Both the position numbers and the translations under genes were made by a program. The notes below the pieces were generated by a model that worked only from the letters and a program-made list of their open reading frames with translations, was not told the DNA's origin and did not search any database. Shown here one piece after another: positions 6,909 to 14,330 of a stretch of DNA of 17,372 nucleotides. The stretch comes from Caryophanales bacterium UBA3620 (GTDB lineage: Bacteria; Bacillota_I; Bacilli_A; RF39; UBA660). Numbering within the stretch: the stretch's first letter is position 1; every line of letters begins with the position of its first letter. Where the stretch lies: contig DFLL01000037.1 of assembly GCA_002375205.1 (NCBI GenBank), forward strand, positions 1-17,372. Reading direction: 5' to 3'.

Positions 6909-7875
6909 AAAGTGTATTGGATGTGGAATTGAACTTCAATCGGAAAATAAGGATAAAATTGGATTTGTTCAGAATGAAAAACAAGAACTGTGTGAGAGAT
7001 GCTTTAAATTAAAAAATTATGGTGAATATCAACCGGTTAATTTAAATAATAATGATTTTCAAAAAATAATAGATACGATACCTGCTAATTCGTTAGTAAT
7101 ATATGTTACATCACTATTAAATTTGAATTTAGATTATTTATATAAATTTAAAAATGTACTAATAGTTTTAACTAAAAAAGATTTACTCCCAAAATCAACT
7201 AAAGATTATAAAATAATAAATTATATAAAAAAAAATTATCATAATTATCTTGATATAGAAGTTATAAGCTCAATAAGAAACTATAATTTAGACAACCTAT
7301 TTAAAAAAATCAAGAAATATGGAAATAGAAAGTCAATATATTTCGTAGGCCTAACTAATTCTGGAAAGTCAACCCTCATAAATAAAATAATAAAAAACTA
7401 TGCAGATAATAATAAAGAAATCACCACTAGTCTATATCCATCAACGACATTAAATATAATCAACATTAAAATTGGAAATTTAAAAATTATTGATACTCCA
7501 GGATTATTGGGTGAAAAAAGTATTATAAATAGTTTAACTTCAAATGAAATTAAACGTATAACGCCAAAAAAAGAAATTAAGCCAAGAAACTATCAATTAA
7601 AAGGAGAAACATCACTTCTGATTGATAAATATATTAGATTAGATACACATATTAATGATAATATAGCGGTTTTTTTATCCAATAATCTAAAAATTATAAA
7701 AGTTGGAAAAGATAATCAAAAATTTAAAAATAATTATAAGTATTCAGTTACAATCCAAAAAAACCAAGATATTGTAATTGAAGATTTGTGCTTTATCAAA
7801 TTTCAAAAAGAAGCTGATATTGAAATTTATTCACCATATCAAATTAACATATTAAAAAGGGATAATTTAATATAA
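6901..7875 (+). CDS. yqeH: Circularly permuted ribosome biogenesis GTPase YqeH
   Basis: GTPase needed for 30S ribosome assembly, 324 residues. An N-terminal treble-clef zinc finger is C5-X2-C8 and C31-X2-C34. The permuted G domain follows with G4 TKKD (91-94), G5 around SSIRN (123-127), G1 GLTNSGKST (150-158), G2 region with TTSLYPSTT (175-183) and G3 DTPG (198-201). The C-terminal domain (about 215-324) is shorter than in B. subtilis YqeH, which has 366 residues. The start ATG overlaps the end of yqeG, and GGAG lies just upstream within yqeG. In B. subtilis yqeH is followed by aroD, yhbY and nadD; here it is followed by an orphan gene with its own promoter. Confidence 0.93.
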   Translation: MIRKCIGCGIELQSENKDKIGFVQNEKQELCERCFKLKNYGEYQPVNLNNNDFQKIIDTIPANSLVIYVTSLLNLNLDYLYKFKNVLIVLTKKDLLPKSTKDYKIINYIKKNYHNYLDIEVISSIRNYNLDNLFKKIKKYGNRKSIYFVGLTNSGKSTLINKIIKNYADNNKEITTSLYPSTTLNIINIKIGNLKIIDTPGLLGEKSIINSLTSNEIKRITPKKEIKPRNYQLKGETSLLIDKYIRLDTHINDNIAVFLSNNLKIIKVGKDNQKFKNNYKYSVTIQKNQDIVIEDLCFIKFQKEADIEIYSPYQINILKRDNLI

Positions 7876-7889
7876 AGTTATTAATTCTA

Positions 7890-7918
7890 TTTACTTTTAA
7901 AAAAAAATATATTATAAT
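7890..7918 (+). promoter_or_regulatory. Promoter of the Asn-rich disordered protein gene
   Basis: TTTACT (7890-7895), a 17-base spacer and TATAAT (7913-7918). The ten bases TTTACTTTTA from 7890 recur at the -35 of the other disordered-protein gene (10679). The transcript would start near 7925, just upstream of AAAGGGG. Confidence 0.65.
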
Positions 7919-7944
7919 TTAATTAAGATAGAAAGGGGAAACAT

Positions 7945-8685
7945 ATGAAGTATTTTACAATGGATGAATTAGATAATATAGCAAATGAGTTGCTTAATAA
8001 TCCTAGTAGGGAGACTCTAAAGTTCCTAAATGATAAATATAATGGAGAAGTTGTATCAAATAATGTTGATAGTAAAATTGCTAATAAAACTACTCCAACT
8101 GAAGCGGATGTTATTCAAACAAATTTCTCAAAATCAGTAGATAATAATATTCCTAAAGTTGAGATACCGATTTGGCAACCAGCAGAGCAATTAAATAATC
8201 AACCAACAATTTATAGTTCTATTAATAATGATATTAAAAAGCCACAAGAAGTGGTTGCAAATTTACAAATGGGGACACTACATCCAACATCACAGGAAAG
8301 TTCTATAAATATTCCTTCACTAAATATTCAGCCAGGTATGAATATTAGTCCAGAGCCAATTAGTAATACTGTTGAAAACAAAGGAACAAATTTAGAGATA
8401 AATCAGGTTGGAATAAATAATAATTCAAATATGGTAAATCCTGTTCAATTTAATGGAAACCTATGGGAAAGACAAGATAGTAAAGTAAATAGCATGATGC
8501 AAACAACTGATAATTTTAATAACAATTTAGAAACTGAGCAAAATAGCAATGTTAATAATAGTTTTTTTAATCCACTCCCTAATCAGAATAGCAATTCTAT
8601 TCCTATATATGAATCTACAGTTCAAGAAGGGCCAACAATGTTTGGACAGTTTGAACAAGACTTTAATAATAATGAAGCAGCTTAA
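7945..8685 (+). CDS. Asn/Gln-rich, mostly disordered protein of unknown function
   Basis: I do not recognise this 246-residue protein. Residues 1-35 (MKYFTMDELDNIANELLNNP and on to LNDKYNGE) look helical and acidic, possibly a small bundle or docking segment. The rest is low complexity, dominated by Asn, Ser, Gln, Pro and Thr, with scattered aromatics. Notable short motifs are EIPIWQPAE, NPVQFNGNLWERQ (about 155-167) and a C-terminal MFGQFEQDF. There is no signal peptide or membrane segment, so it is probably cytoplasmic. The ATG follows AAAGGGG (7932-7938). It is monocistronic, with its own promoter and a terminator overlapping the last codons. The gene at 10737 has a similar plan (short N-terminal helix with TLK, long disordered tail, NLW near the C-terminus). 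A spore-coat or scaffold role is possible but unsupported. Confidence 0.85.
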   Translation: MKYFTMDELDNIANELLNNPSRETLKFLNDKYNGEVVSNNVDSKIANKTTPTEADVIQTNFSKSVDNNIPKVEIPIWQPAEQLNNQPTIYSSINNDIKKPQEVVANLQMGTLHPTSQESSINIPSLNIQPGMNISPEPISNTVENKGTNLEINQVGINNNSNMVNPVQFNGNLWERQDSKVNSMMQTTDNFNNNLETEQNSNVNNSFFNPLPNQNSNSIPIYESTVQEGPTMFGQFEQDFNNNEAA

Positions 8686-8700
8686 ATGCTGCTTTTTTTA
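8675..8700 (+). terminator. Intrinsic terminator overlapping the 3' end of the Asn-rich gene
   Basis: A 7-bp stem, AAGCAGC (8675-8681) with GCTGCTT (8688-8694), has a six-base loop and leads into a T-run. The stop codon (8683-8685) sits in the loop, so the final Ala-Ala codons form part of the stem. Confidence 0.9.
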
Positions 8701-8756
8701 TATAAAGTAATTGCTTCTATAAAAAATAATTTTTGTAAACAAATGTATCGTTGTGC

Positions 8757-8775
8757 GTTAAACTTTAACTATAAT
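8757..8775 (+). promoter_or_regulatory. Palindrome abutting a -10 element, possible operator
   Basis: GTTAAA-C-TTTAAC is a perfect 6-1-6 palindrome (8757-8769) directly followed by TATAAT (8770-8775). No -35 at 16-18 bases is visible, so a regulator bound in the spacer could either block or activate this site. In such AT-rich DNA a chance palindrome is possible. Confidence 0.3.
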
Positions 8776-8781
8776 AGATAA

Positions 8782-8878
8782 CAAATAAAGATTAAATTCG
8801 ATATAAATGTAATCAATGAAATTTAAAAAGTATGCAACAAGATAAACTTACTTTTTTTTATCTTGTTTCTATTTTTTT
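8782..8878 (+). ncRNA. Candidate small RNA of about 95 bases
   Basis: The stretch lies between a TATAAT (8770-8775) and a strong intrinsic terminator (8836-8878), and holds no ORF longer than nine codons. Inside it a 7-bp pairing (TTAAATT with AATTTAA) could form a first stem. No known RNA family was recognised. The missing -35 is the main weakness. Confidence 0.25.
8836..8878 (+). terminator. Strong intrinsic terminator inside the intergenic region
   Basis: An 11-bp perfect stem, AACAAGATAAA (8836-8846) with TTTATCTTGTT (8857-8867), has a ten-base pyrimidine-rich loop and is followed by TCTA and seven T. The preceding gene already ends with a terminator at 8675-8700, so this one either backs it up or ends a separate short transcript. 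Confidence 0.75.
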
Positions 8879-8961
8879 ATCAGGTTTTGAAAAAAATCAT
8901 CTTTTTATTTCACTCAAAATAAATCAATCATAAAAAGAAAGATACTTTCAGTTTTGATGTA

Positions 8962-8990
8962 TTGACTTTGAAAACCAAATAATATATAAT
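8962..8990 (+). promoter_or_regulatory. Sigma-A promoter of mrnC-rlmB
   Basis: TTGACT (8962-8967), a 17-base spacer and TATAAT (8985-8990), near consensus. The start point would be near 8997, immediately before GAGGTG, giving a short leader. Confidence 0.85.
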
Positions 8991-9011
8991 AACAAAAGAA
9001 TTGAGGTGTTT

Positions 9012-9386
9012 ATGGATACCAAACAAATTAATATTCAAGCATTAGCATTTTTGGGTGATGCAGTATTTTCTCTGTTTATTAGAGAAAAACTTATAAAATC
9101 AGGGTTATCAAATTCTAATACATTACAAAATAAATCGATAGAATATGTATCAGCTAAAGGACAGGTTAATATATTAAATAAATTAATAAATAAAAATTAT
9201 TTAAATGAGGAGGAGTTAGACATAGTAAAAAGAGGAAGAAATAACAATAACGCTAGTCATCCTAAAAATACTGATATAATTACATATAAATTATCAACAG
9301 GCTTTGAAGCACTATTAGGTTATCTTTATTTAGATAATCCAAAGAGATTAGAGGAAGTTCTACAATTAATAGAGGTGAAAAAATGA
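9012..9386 (+). CDS. mrnC: Mini-ribonuclease 3 (MrnC)
   Basis: Stand-alone RNase III catalytic domain without a dsRNA-binding domain, 124 residues. In B. subtilis it trims 23S rRNA ends. LAFLGDAVFSLFIR carries D16 and YKLSTGFEALLGYLYL carries E99, the two metal-binding acids. The family segments AKGQ (48-51) and VKRGRNNN (72-79) are also present. The start is taken at ATG 9012 behind GAGGTG (9003-9008); a GTG at 9006 inside that site would add two residues. The stop TGA overlaps the rlmB ATG in an ATGA junction, showing that TGA is a real stop in this genome. The mrnC-rlmB pairing is typical of Bacillota. CysS, the usual upstream neighbour, is absent. Confidence 0.95.
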   Translation: MDTKQINIQALAFLGDAVFSLFIREKLIKSGLSNSNTLQNKSIEYVSAKGQVNILNKLINKNYLNEEELDIVKRGRNNNNASHPKNTDIITYKLSTGFEALLGYLYLDNPKRLEEVLQLIEVKK

Positions 9387-10090
9387 AAGTATATGGTAAA
9401 AATGTAGCAATAGAAAAATTGACTAACAATAGTAAAATAAAAAAAATTTACTTAAGCAATAAATTTAATGATAATGAAATATTGTCATTGATAAAAAAAA
9501 GGAATATTTCAACAATAATTGTTGAAACTAGAAAATTAGATACTATGTGCAAAGGCCTTCATCAGGGAATTATCATGGAAGTAGAAGATATAAGAATCTA
9601 CGATTTTAAAGAAGTAATTGATGGAATAACTAGCATTTATCCACTAATTGTTATTTTGGACCATATTGAGGATCCACATAATTTTGGCGCTATAATCAGA
9701 ACATGTGAAGCCTTTGGAGTAGATGCTATAATTATTCCAAATGATCGCTCTGTTGATATAACTAGTACAGTTGTTAAAGTATCTGTCGGTACGATAGACA
9801 AAGTCAAAATAATAAAAGAAGTTAATTTAACTAGGACAATAAAAAAGTTAAAAGATAATGGTTACTGGATAGTAGGAACAGATATGGAGGGTGTAGATTA
9901 CACAAGTATTGACTATAAGGCTAAAATAGCAATTGTAATTGGCAATGAAGGAAAAGGCATTGGAAGGCTCGTTAGCGAAAACTGCGATTATTTAGCAAAA
10001 ATACCAATGAAGGGAACTGTAAATAGTTTAAATGCTTCTGTTGCATGTGGAATATTTTTATCAGAAATAAATCGTTCTAGGGGGATATAA
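9383..10090 (+). CDS. rlmB: SPOUT 2'-O-ribose RNA methyltransferase, RlmB/TrmH type
   Basis: Member of the TrmH family, 235 residues, probably forming Gm2251 in 23S rRNA. An N-terminal L30e-like substrate-binding domain covers about 1-75. The knotted SPOUT domain follows, with motif 1 DHIEDPHNFGAIIRTCEAFG (93-112, N100 and R106), motif 2 VIGNEGKGI (185-193) and motif 3 IPMKGTVNSLNASVACGI (207-224). It is translationally coupled to mrnC through an ATGA overlap, and GAGGTG lies seven bases before its ATG. Both gene products would act on 23S rRNA. Some family members methylate other rRNA positions or tRNA, so the exact target is inferred from family and neighbourhood. Confidence 0.93.
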   Translation: MKVYGKNVAIEKLTNNSKIKKIYLSNKFNDNEILSLIKKRNISTIIVETRKLDTMCKGLHQGIIMEVEDIRIYDFKEVIDGITSIYPLIVILDHIEDPHNFGAIIRTCEAFGVDAIIIPNDRSVDITSTVVKVSVGTIDKVKIIKEVNLTRTIKKLKDNGYWIVGTDMEGVDYTSIDYKAKIAIVIGNEGKGIGRLVSENCDYLAKIPMKGTVNSLNASVACGIFLSEINRSRGI

Positions 10091-10091
10091 T

Positions 10092-10652
10092 ATGTGTGAC
10101 GAATATGAATTACTATATTTAGCCGGTGAAAACAATGAATATGCAATTAAGGAATTACTAAAAAAATATTATAATTTTCTATATTCAAAAGCTGTTAAAA
10201 ATTGTAAGACATGGAATAATTTTGATGATTATATGAATGAAATGATTTTAGGCTTCTATAATGCTATTGATAATTACAATGGTGATTCAAAATTTATCAC
10301 ATATTTAAATGCCTGTTTAGATTACAAAGCTCATAATTATAGTATCCTATCAAACAGAAAAAAACATAGTATCTTAAATAATGCTATTTCAATAGAAGAA
10401 ATAACAAATATATCAAGCGATGAAGATAAATATAATCCCGAAAAAATATTACTTGAAGAACAAGATTATCTCACTTTAAAGAGAAAAATAAAAAGAAAAC
10501 TAACTAGTCAAGAAGAATTAGTTTTCTCTCTTAAAGAACAAGGGTTTAGTATAAAGGAAATATCTAAAATCCTCGATAAAAAGGTTCAAACTGTTTATAA
10601 ATATTATGAAAATATAAAAAGAAAAGCTGGTAAATTAAAATACGTGAATTAA
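10092..10652 (+). CDS. Sigma-70 family factor, divergent SigH-like
   Basis: A 186-residue protein with sigma-70 region 2 (about 8-85, including NNEYAIKELLKKYYNFLYSKA and FITYLNACLDYKA) and region 4 (about 135-182, with helix-turn-helix GFSIKEISKILDKKVQTVYKY). PEKILLEEQDYLTL between them resembles the PEELIINQE linker of SigH. In Bacillota sigH lies just after mrnC-rlmB-yacP; here the gene starts one base after rlmB and yacP is missing. Position and architecture suggest SigH (Spo0H, transition state and sporulation entry), but sequence is diverged and it is shorter than B. subtilis SigH (218 residues). A ComX/SigI-like or ECF-like factor remains possible, so I give no symbol. Its ribosome binding site is unusual (TAGGGGGAT). 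Confidence 0.8.
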   Translation: MCDEYELLYLAGENNEYAIKELLKKYYNFLYSKAVKNCKTWNNFDDYMNEMILGFYNAIDNYNGDSKFITYLNACLDYKAHNYSILSNRKKHSILNNAISIEEITNISSDEDKYNPEKILLEEQDYLTLKRKIKRKLTSQEELVFSLKEQGFSIKEISKILDKKVQTVYKYYENIKRKAGKLKYVN

Positions 10653-10678
10653 AATAATAATAAAATAAAAAAATACAG

Positions 10679-10707
10679 TTTACTTTTATTATTTTTTAAG
10701 TTATACT
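10679..10707 (+). promoter_or_regulatory. Promoter of the Pro-rich disordered protein gene
   Basis: TTTACT (10679-10684), a 17-base spacer and TATACT (10702-10707). A TATAAT at 10713-10718 is too close to the GAGGAGG (10722-10728) to be the functional -10. The ten bases TTTACTTTTA starting at 10679 are identical to those at 7890. Confidence 0.6.
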
Positions 10708-10736
10708 ATAAGTATAATAAAGAGGAGGCCTAAAAA

Positions 10737-11345
10737 ATGTCAGAGGAAACCATCAAAGCCTTAAGAGAAACATTAAAGTTAGAAAATGATTTAAAATCAT
10801 TTATTGATAAATTCGGAGTGGAAACTTTAAAAATTATACTAAAAAATGTAGGATTTTTTGGACAAGTAGGAATATTAAATCATGAAGAAGTAGATAAAGA
10901 CGAGTTTGAAGCACAATTAAAAGAATTACCCCTAAGTAACAGTGCGCCGATACATAATAATTTAGGATCAGATGAAAGCAGTAGACCAGAAGATTATGGC
11001 CTTTATGGAGAAGCTCTAAAGAGACAAAAAGCTTTTAATGGAAATACAAGTATTTACGCTCAAGAACCTCATATACTAGCGAAAGTTGAGGAAGATAGAA
11101 TAAGTCATCCCAAGTTAGTACCAGCGGATGCAAATACACGAGAACCAATGCCTTCACTTAATGAAGGCCCCTCAGCTCATCCAAAGATAACTCCAGTTGA
11201 ACCCCCAGCTCCAGTTGCTATGGCAGAACCTGAAGGAGTAGATGGGAAACAAAAAAAGTTAGTCCCATTACAAGGAGAATCTCAGCATAATAATCTATGG
11301 GGTAATATTGGTTCTCCTGTGGCCCCAGGACAAATTAAATTTTAA
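10737..11345 (+). CDS. Pro-rich disordered protein of unknown function
   Basis: I do not recognise this 202-residue protein. Residues 1-42 are predicted helical (EETIKALRETLKLENDLKSF and on to LKNVGF). Residues 43-202 are low complexity, rich in Pro, Glu, Asn, Gly and Ala, with no membrane segment or signal. A short repeated unit is visible: SHPKLVPAD (124-132), AHPKITPVE (147-155) and KKLVPLQGE (173-181). NNLWGN (185-190) echoes GNLWE of the protein at 7945. The ATG follows an excellent GAGGAGG (10722-10728), suggesting high translation. It has its own promoter and terminator. The gene is less Asn-rich and less AT-biased than its neighbour of similar plan. The helical head followed by spaced HPK-x-x-P units suggests a docking or scaffold protein, but that is inference. 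Confidence 0.88.
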   Translation: MSEETIKALRETLKLENDLKSFIDKFGVETLKIILKNVGFFGQVGILNHEEVDKDEFEAQLKELPLSNSAPIHNNLGSDESSRPEDYGLYGEALKRQKAFNGNTSIYAQEPHILAKVEEDRISHPKLVPADANTREPMPSLNEGPSAHPKITPVEPPAPVAMAEPEGVDGKQKKLVPLQGESQHNNLWGNIGSPVAPGQIKF

Positions 11346-11353
11346 GGAATATA

Positions 11354-11380
11354 AAGAATGCTTTAATTAGCATTTTTCTT
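11354..11380 (+). terminator. Intrinsic terminator after the Pro-rich gene
   Basis: A 9-bp stem with one G-U pair, AAGAATGCT (11354-11362) and AGCATTTTT (11369-11377), with a six-base loop. Its 3' arm continues into a TTTTTCTTTT run. Confidence 0.8.
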
Positions 11381-11419
11381 TTATAATATTATAACAAACA
11401 AATGTATTAATATTATAGA

Positions 11420-11448
11420 TTGACAATTACATTTTCATATAGTAAAAT
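11420..11448 (+). promoter_or_regulatory. Sigma-A promoter of uvrA
   Basis: A perfect TTGACA (11420-11425), a 17-base spacer and TAAAAT (11443-11448). The start point is expected near 11455, just before the AAAGAGGTG ribosome binding site. No LexA box of the B. subtilis GAAC-N4-GTTC type was seen nearby. Confidence 0.8.
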
Positions 11449-11478
11449 ATTAATGATATCAAAAAAGAGGTGACAATT

Positions 11479-14295
11479 ATGGATAAAATAATAATAAAGG
11501 GTGCAAGAGAAAACAATTTAAAAAATATAAATATCGAAATACCTAAAAATAAGTTAGTGGTAATGACAGGTGTTTCTGGAAGTGGTAAATCCTCTCTTGC
11601 CTTTGATACAATATATGCCGAAGGACAAAGGAGATATGTTGAAAGTTTATCTGCTTATGCAAGACAATTTTTAGACAATTCAGGTAAACCAGATGTTGAT
11701 GTAATCGAGGGCTTATCTCCAAGTATATCAATAGATCAAAAGACCACTAATAAAAATCCAAGAAGTACAGTAGGAACAATAACTGAAATATATGATTATC
11801 TAAGACTATTATTTGCCAGAGTAGGAGTTCCATACTGCCCTAACCACAATATACCGATAACATCGCAGTCAATAGAAGAAATGACCAATAGAATATTAGA
11901 ACTAGAAGAAAGCACAAAGATAATGGTCATGTCTCCAATAGTAAGAGGAGAAAAAGGTACTCAAAAAGATTTATTTGAAAAATTAAGAAAAGAAGGATAT
12001 ATAAGAGTAAAAGTAGATGGAGAAATAAAAGATTTATCAGAAGATATCGAACTAGAAAAAAATAAAAAGCATAATATCTATGTAATTGTCGACCGACTAG
12101 TAATTAAAGAAGGAATAAGAAGTAGATTATATTCATCATTAGAAACCGCTACTAATTTAGGACATGGTAAAGTGATCATCGATGTAATAGGAGGAGAAGA
12201 AACACTTCTATCAGAAGATTATGCATGTCCATATTGTGATTATTCTCTTGAAGAATTAGAACCAAGAATATTTTCCTTTAATGCTCCATACGGTTCTTGT
12301 GAAGATTGCAAAGGACTAGGTATAAAATATAAAATAGATGTTGACTTAGTAATACCTGACAGAAATAAATCAATTCTTGAAGGAGCTATTAAACCAATCA
12401 ATATTGATGAAGAATCAAATATAACATATACAGAGTTAACTACCGTAGCAAAATATTATAATATCGATTTAAATAAAAAAGTAAAAGATTTAAAAAAAGA
12501 AGAGCTAGATATAATATTATATGGCTCTAAAGATTTAATGGACTTTAATTATACATCAAAGACAGGTAATACTAGAAAGACTACAAATTATTATGAAGGA
12601 ATAATAACAAATTTAGAAAGAAGATATATCGAAACCAAAAGCGCTTGGATAAGAGAATGGATCGAAGGCTATATGACTGAACTAGAGTGCCCTACTTGTC
12701 ATGGCTCAAGACTTAAAGATTCCGTATTACATGTTTTAATAAATAATAAAAATATTTATGAAGTAACATGTATGTCTATTGAAGAATTAAATAGTTTTAT
12801 TACTAATTTAAAACTAAGTAAAGAAAAGAAAGAGATATCAGAAATAGTTATTAAAGAAATATCTTCAAGGTTAAACTTTTTAAATAATGTTGGATTAGGA
12901 TATTTAACATTATCTAGAGAAGCAGGAACATTATCAGGTGGTGAAAGTCAAAGAATAAGATTAGCTACCCAAATAGGATCTCGCTTAACAGGAGTTCTTT
13001 ATGTATTAGATGAACCAAGTATCGGACTTCATCAAAGAGATAATCAAAAACTAATTAATTCATTAAAAGAAATGCGAGATTTAGGAAATTCTCTTATAGT
13101 GGTTGAACATGATACTGATACTATGCTTGCTTCTGATTATCTAATAGATATCGGACCCGGAGCAGGAGAATCTGGTGGTTATGTCGTCGCCGCAGGTACT
13201 CCCGAAGAGGTAATGAATAATCCAAATAGTATTACAGGAAGATATCTAAAAGAAATCGAAAAAATAGATATACCTAAAAAGAGAAGAAAAGGTAATAAAA
13301 AGTATTTAGAAATAAAAGGTGCTGAAGAAAATAATTTAAAGAAAATAAATGTCAAAATACCTCTTGGTACAATGACACTTGTAACAGGAGTATCAGGTAG
13401 TGGTAAATCAACCCTAATAAATGAAATACTATATAAAGTACTTGCTACAAACATCTATAAATCAAAATTAAAACCAGGTAAACATAAAGAAGTAAAAGGA
13501 ATAGATAATGTCGATAAAGTAGTTCAAATAACGCAAAGTCCAATAGGAAGAACACCAAGGAGTAATCCTGCTACTTATACAGGAGTATTTGATGATATAA
13601 GAGATATCTTTGCCGAAACCAAAGAAGCTAAAATAAGAGGATATGATAAAGGAAGATTTAGTTTTAATGTTAAAGGTGGAAGATGTGAAGCTTGTTGGGG
13701 AGATGGCGTTAAGAAAATAGAAATGCATTTTTTACCAGACGTTTATGTACCATGTGAAGTATGTCATGGAACAAAATATAATACTGAAACACTAGAAGTA
13801 AAATATAAAGGAAAAAGTATCTATGATGTTCTAAACTTAAGAGTAGATGAAGCTATCGAATTCTTTGCTAATCATCCAAAAGTATTAAATAAATTACAAG
13901 TCCTTCACGATGTTGGACTAGGATATGTAAAACTAGGACAAAGTGCTCCAACACTATCAGGAGGAGAAGCAGCACGTGTAAAATTATCTAAAGAATTACA
14001 AAAGAAGCCTACTGGTAAAACAGTTTTTATCCTAGATGAACCCACTACTGGATTACATCAAGATGATATCAAAAAACTATTAGTTATCTTACAAAGAATT
14101 GTTGATAATGGAGATACTGTAATAATTATTGAACATAATCTTGATGTCATTAAAGTAGCGGACTATATCATCGACCTAGGTCCTGAAGGTGGAAATAACG
14201 GAGGTACAGTCGTGGCTACTGGTACTCCTGAAGAAGTATCTCTAGTAAAAGAATCATATACAGGACAGTTCTTAAAAGAAATATTAAATAAGTAA
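11479..14295 (+). CDS. uvrA: Excinuclease ABC subunit A (UvrA)
   Basis: DNA damage sensor of nucleotide excision repair, 938 residues, normal length. The first ATPase module has Walker A GVSGSGKSS (31-39) and signature LSGGESQR (485-492); the second has Walker A GVSGSGKST (637-645) and signature LSGGEAAR (826-833). Zinc sites are C250, C253, C274, C277; a CPTCHG pair at C404 and C407; and C736, C739, C759, C762. Both Walker B DEP motifs (DEPSIGLHQ and DEPTTGLHQ) are present. The start is ATG 11479, behind GAGGTG (11467-11472); a GTG inside that site would add three residues. The second signature reads EAARVKL where most UvrA have EAQRVKL. UvrB is not adjacent. It forms a single-gene unit converging on the HerA-type gene. 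Confidence 0.97.
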   Translation: MDKIIIKGARENNLKNINIEIPKNKLVVMTGVSGSGKSSLAFDTIYAEGQRRYVESLSAYARQFLDNSGKPDVDVIEGLSPSISIDQKTTNKNPRSTVGTITEIYDYLRLLFARVGVPYCPNHNIPITSQSIEEMTNRILELEESTKIMVMSPIVRGEKGTQKDLFEKLRKEGYIRVKVDGEIKDLSEDIELEKNKKHNIYVIVDRLVIKEGIRSRLYSSLETATNLGHGKVIIDVIGGEETLLSEDYACPYCDYSLEELEPRIFSFNAPYGSCEDCKGLGIKYKIDVDLVIPDRNKSILEGAIKPINIDEESNITYTELTTVAKYYNIDLNKKVKDLKKEELDIILYGSKDLMDFNYTSKTGNTRKTTNYYEGIITNLERRYIETKSAWIREWIEGYMTELECPTCHGSRLKDSVLHVLINNKNIYEVTCMSIEELNSFITNLKLSKEKKEISEIVIKEISSRLNFLNNVGLGYLTLSREAGTLSGGESQRIRLATQIGSRLTGVLYVLDEPSIGLHQRDNQKLINSLKEMRDLGNSLIVVEHDTDTMLASDYLIDIGPGAGESGGYVVAAGTPEEVMNNPNSITGRYLKEIEKIDIPKKRRKGNKKYLEIKGAEENNLKKINVKIPLGTMTLVTGVSGSGKSTLINEILYKVLATNIYKSKLKPGKHKEVKGIDNVDKVVQITQSPIGRTPRSNPATYTGVFDDIRDIFAETKEAKIRGYDKGRFSFNVKGGRCEACWGDGVKKIEMHFLPDVYVPCEVCHGTKYNTETLEVKYKGKSIYDVLNLRVDEAIEFFANHPKVLNKLQVLHDVGLGYVKLGQSAPTLSGGEAARVKLSKELQKKPTGKTVFILDEPTTGLHQDDIKKLLVILQRIVDNGDTVIIIEHNLDVIKVADYIIDLGPEGGNNGGTVVATGTPEEVSLVKESYTGQFLKEILNK

Positions 14296-14330
14296 AAAAA
14301 ATAGTTCAAAATCAAAATGAACTATTTTTT
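14296..14330. terminator. Bidirectional terminator between uvrA and the HerA-type gene
   Basis: A 13-bp perfect inverted repeat, AAAAAATAGTTCA (14296-14308) and TGAACTATTTTTT (14318-14330), with a nine-base loop. It gives a T-run on both strands. It starts directly after the uvrA stop and includes part of the stop of the convergent gene (14329-14331). Confidence 0.92.

Larger units (their letters stand above)
8686..9011 (+). other. Gene-free intergenic region of 326 bases
   Basis: No ORF with a credible ribosome binding site was found on either strand. In order it holds the tail of the preceding terminator, a 13-base palindrome abutting a TATAAT (8757-8775), a strong hairpin with T-run (8836-8878), an imperfect long inverted repeat (8879-8958) and the mrnC promoter with its leader (8962-9011). 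It is more AT-rich than the coding regions. Confidence 0.7.

Noticed and set aside
9383..9386. TGA read as Trp, as in Mycoplasma-like relatives
   Set aside because: No long gene contains in-frame TGA, all Trp codons are TGG, and mrnC stops at TGA in a classic ATGA overlap.
10713..10718. TATAAT as -10 of the Pro-rich protein gene
   Set aside because: It ends three bases before GAGGAGG, so the transcript would start inside the ribosome binding site; TATACT at 10702 has correct spacing to a -35.
13179..13728. Minus-strand ORFs inside uvrA
   Set aside because: Low-complexity hydrophobic translations antisense to conserved UvrA sequence, without ribosome binding sites.
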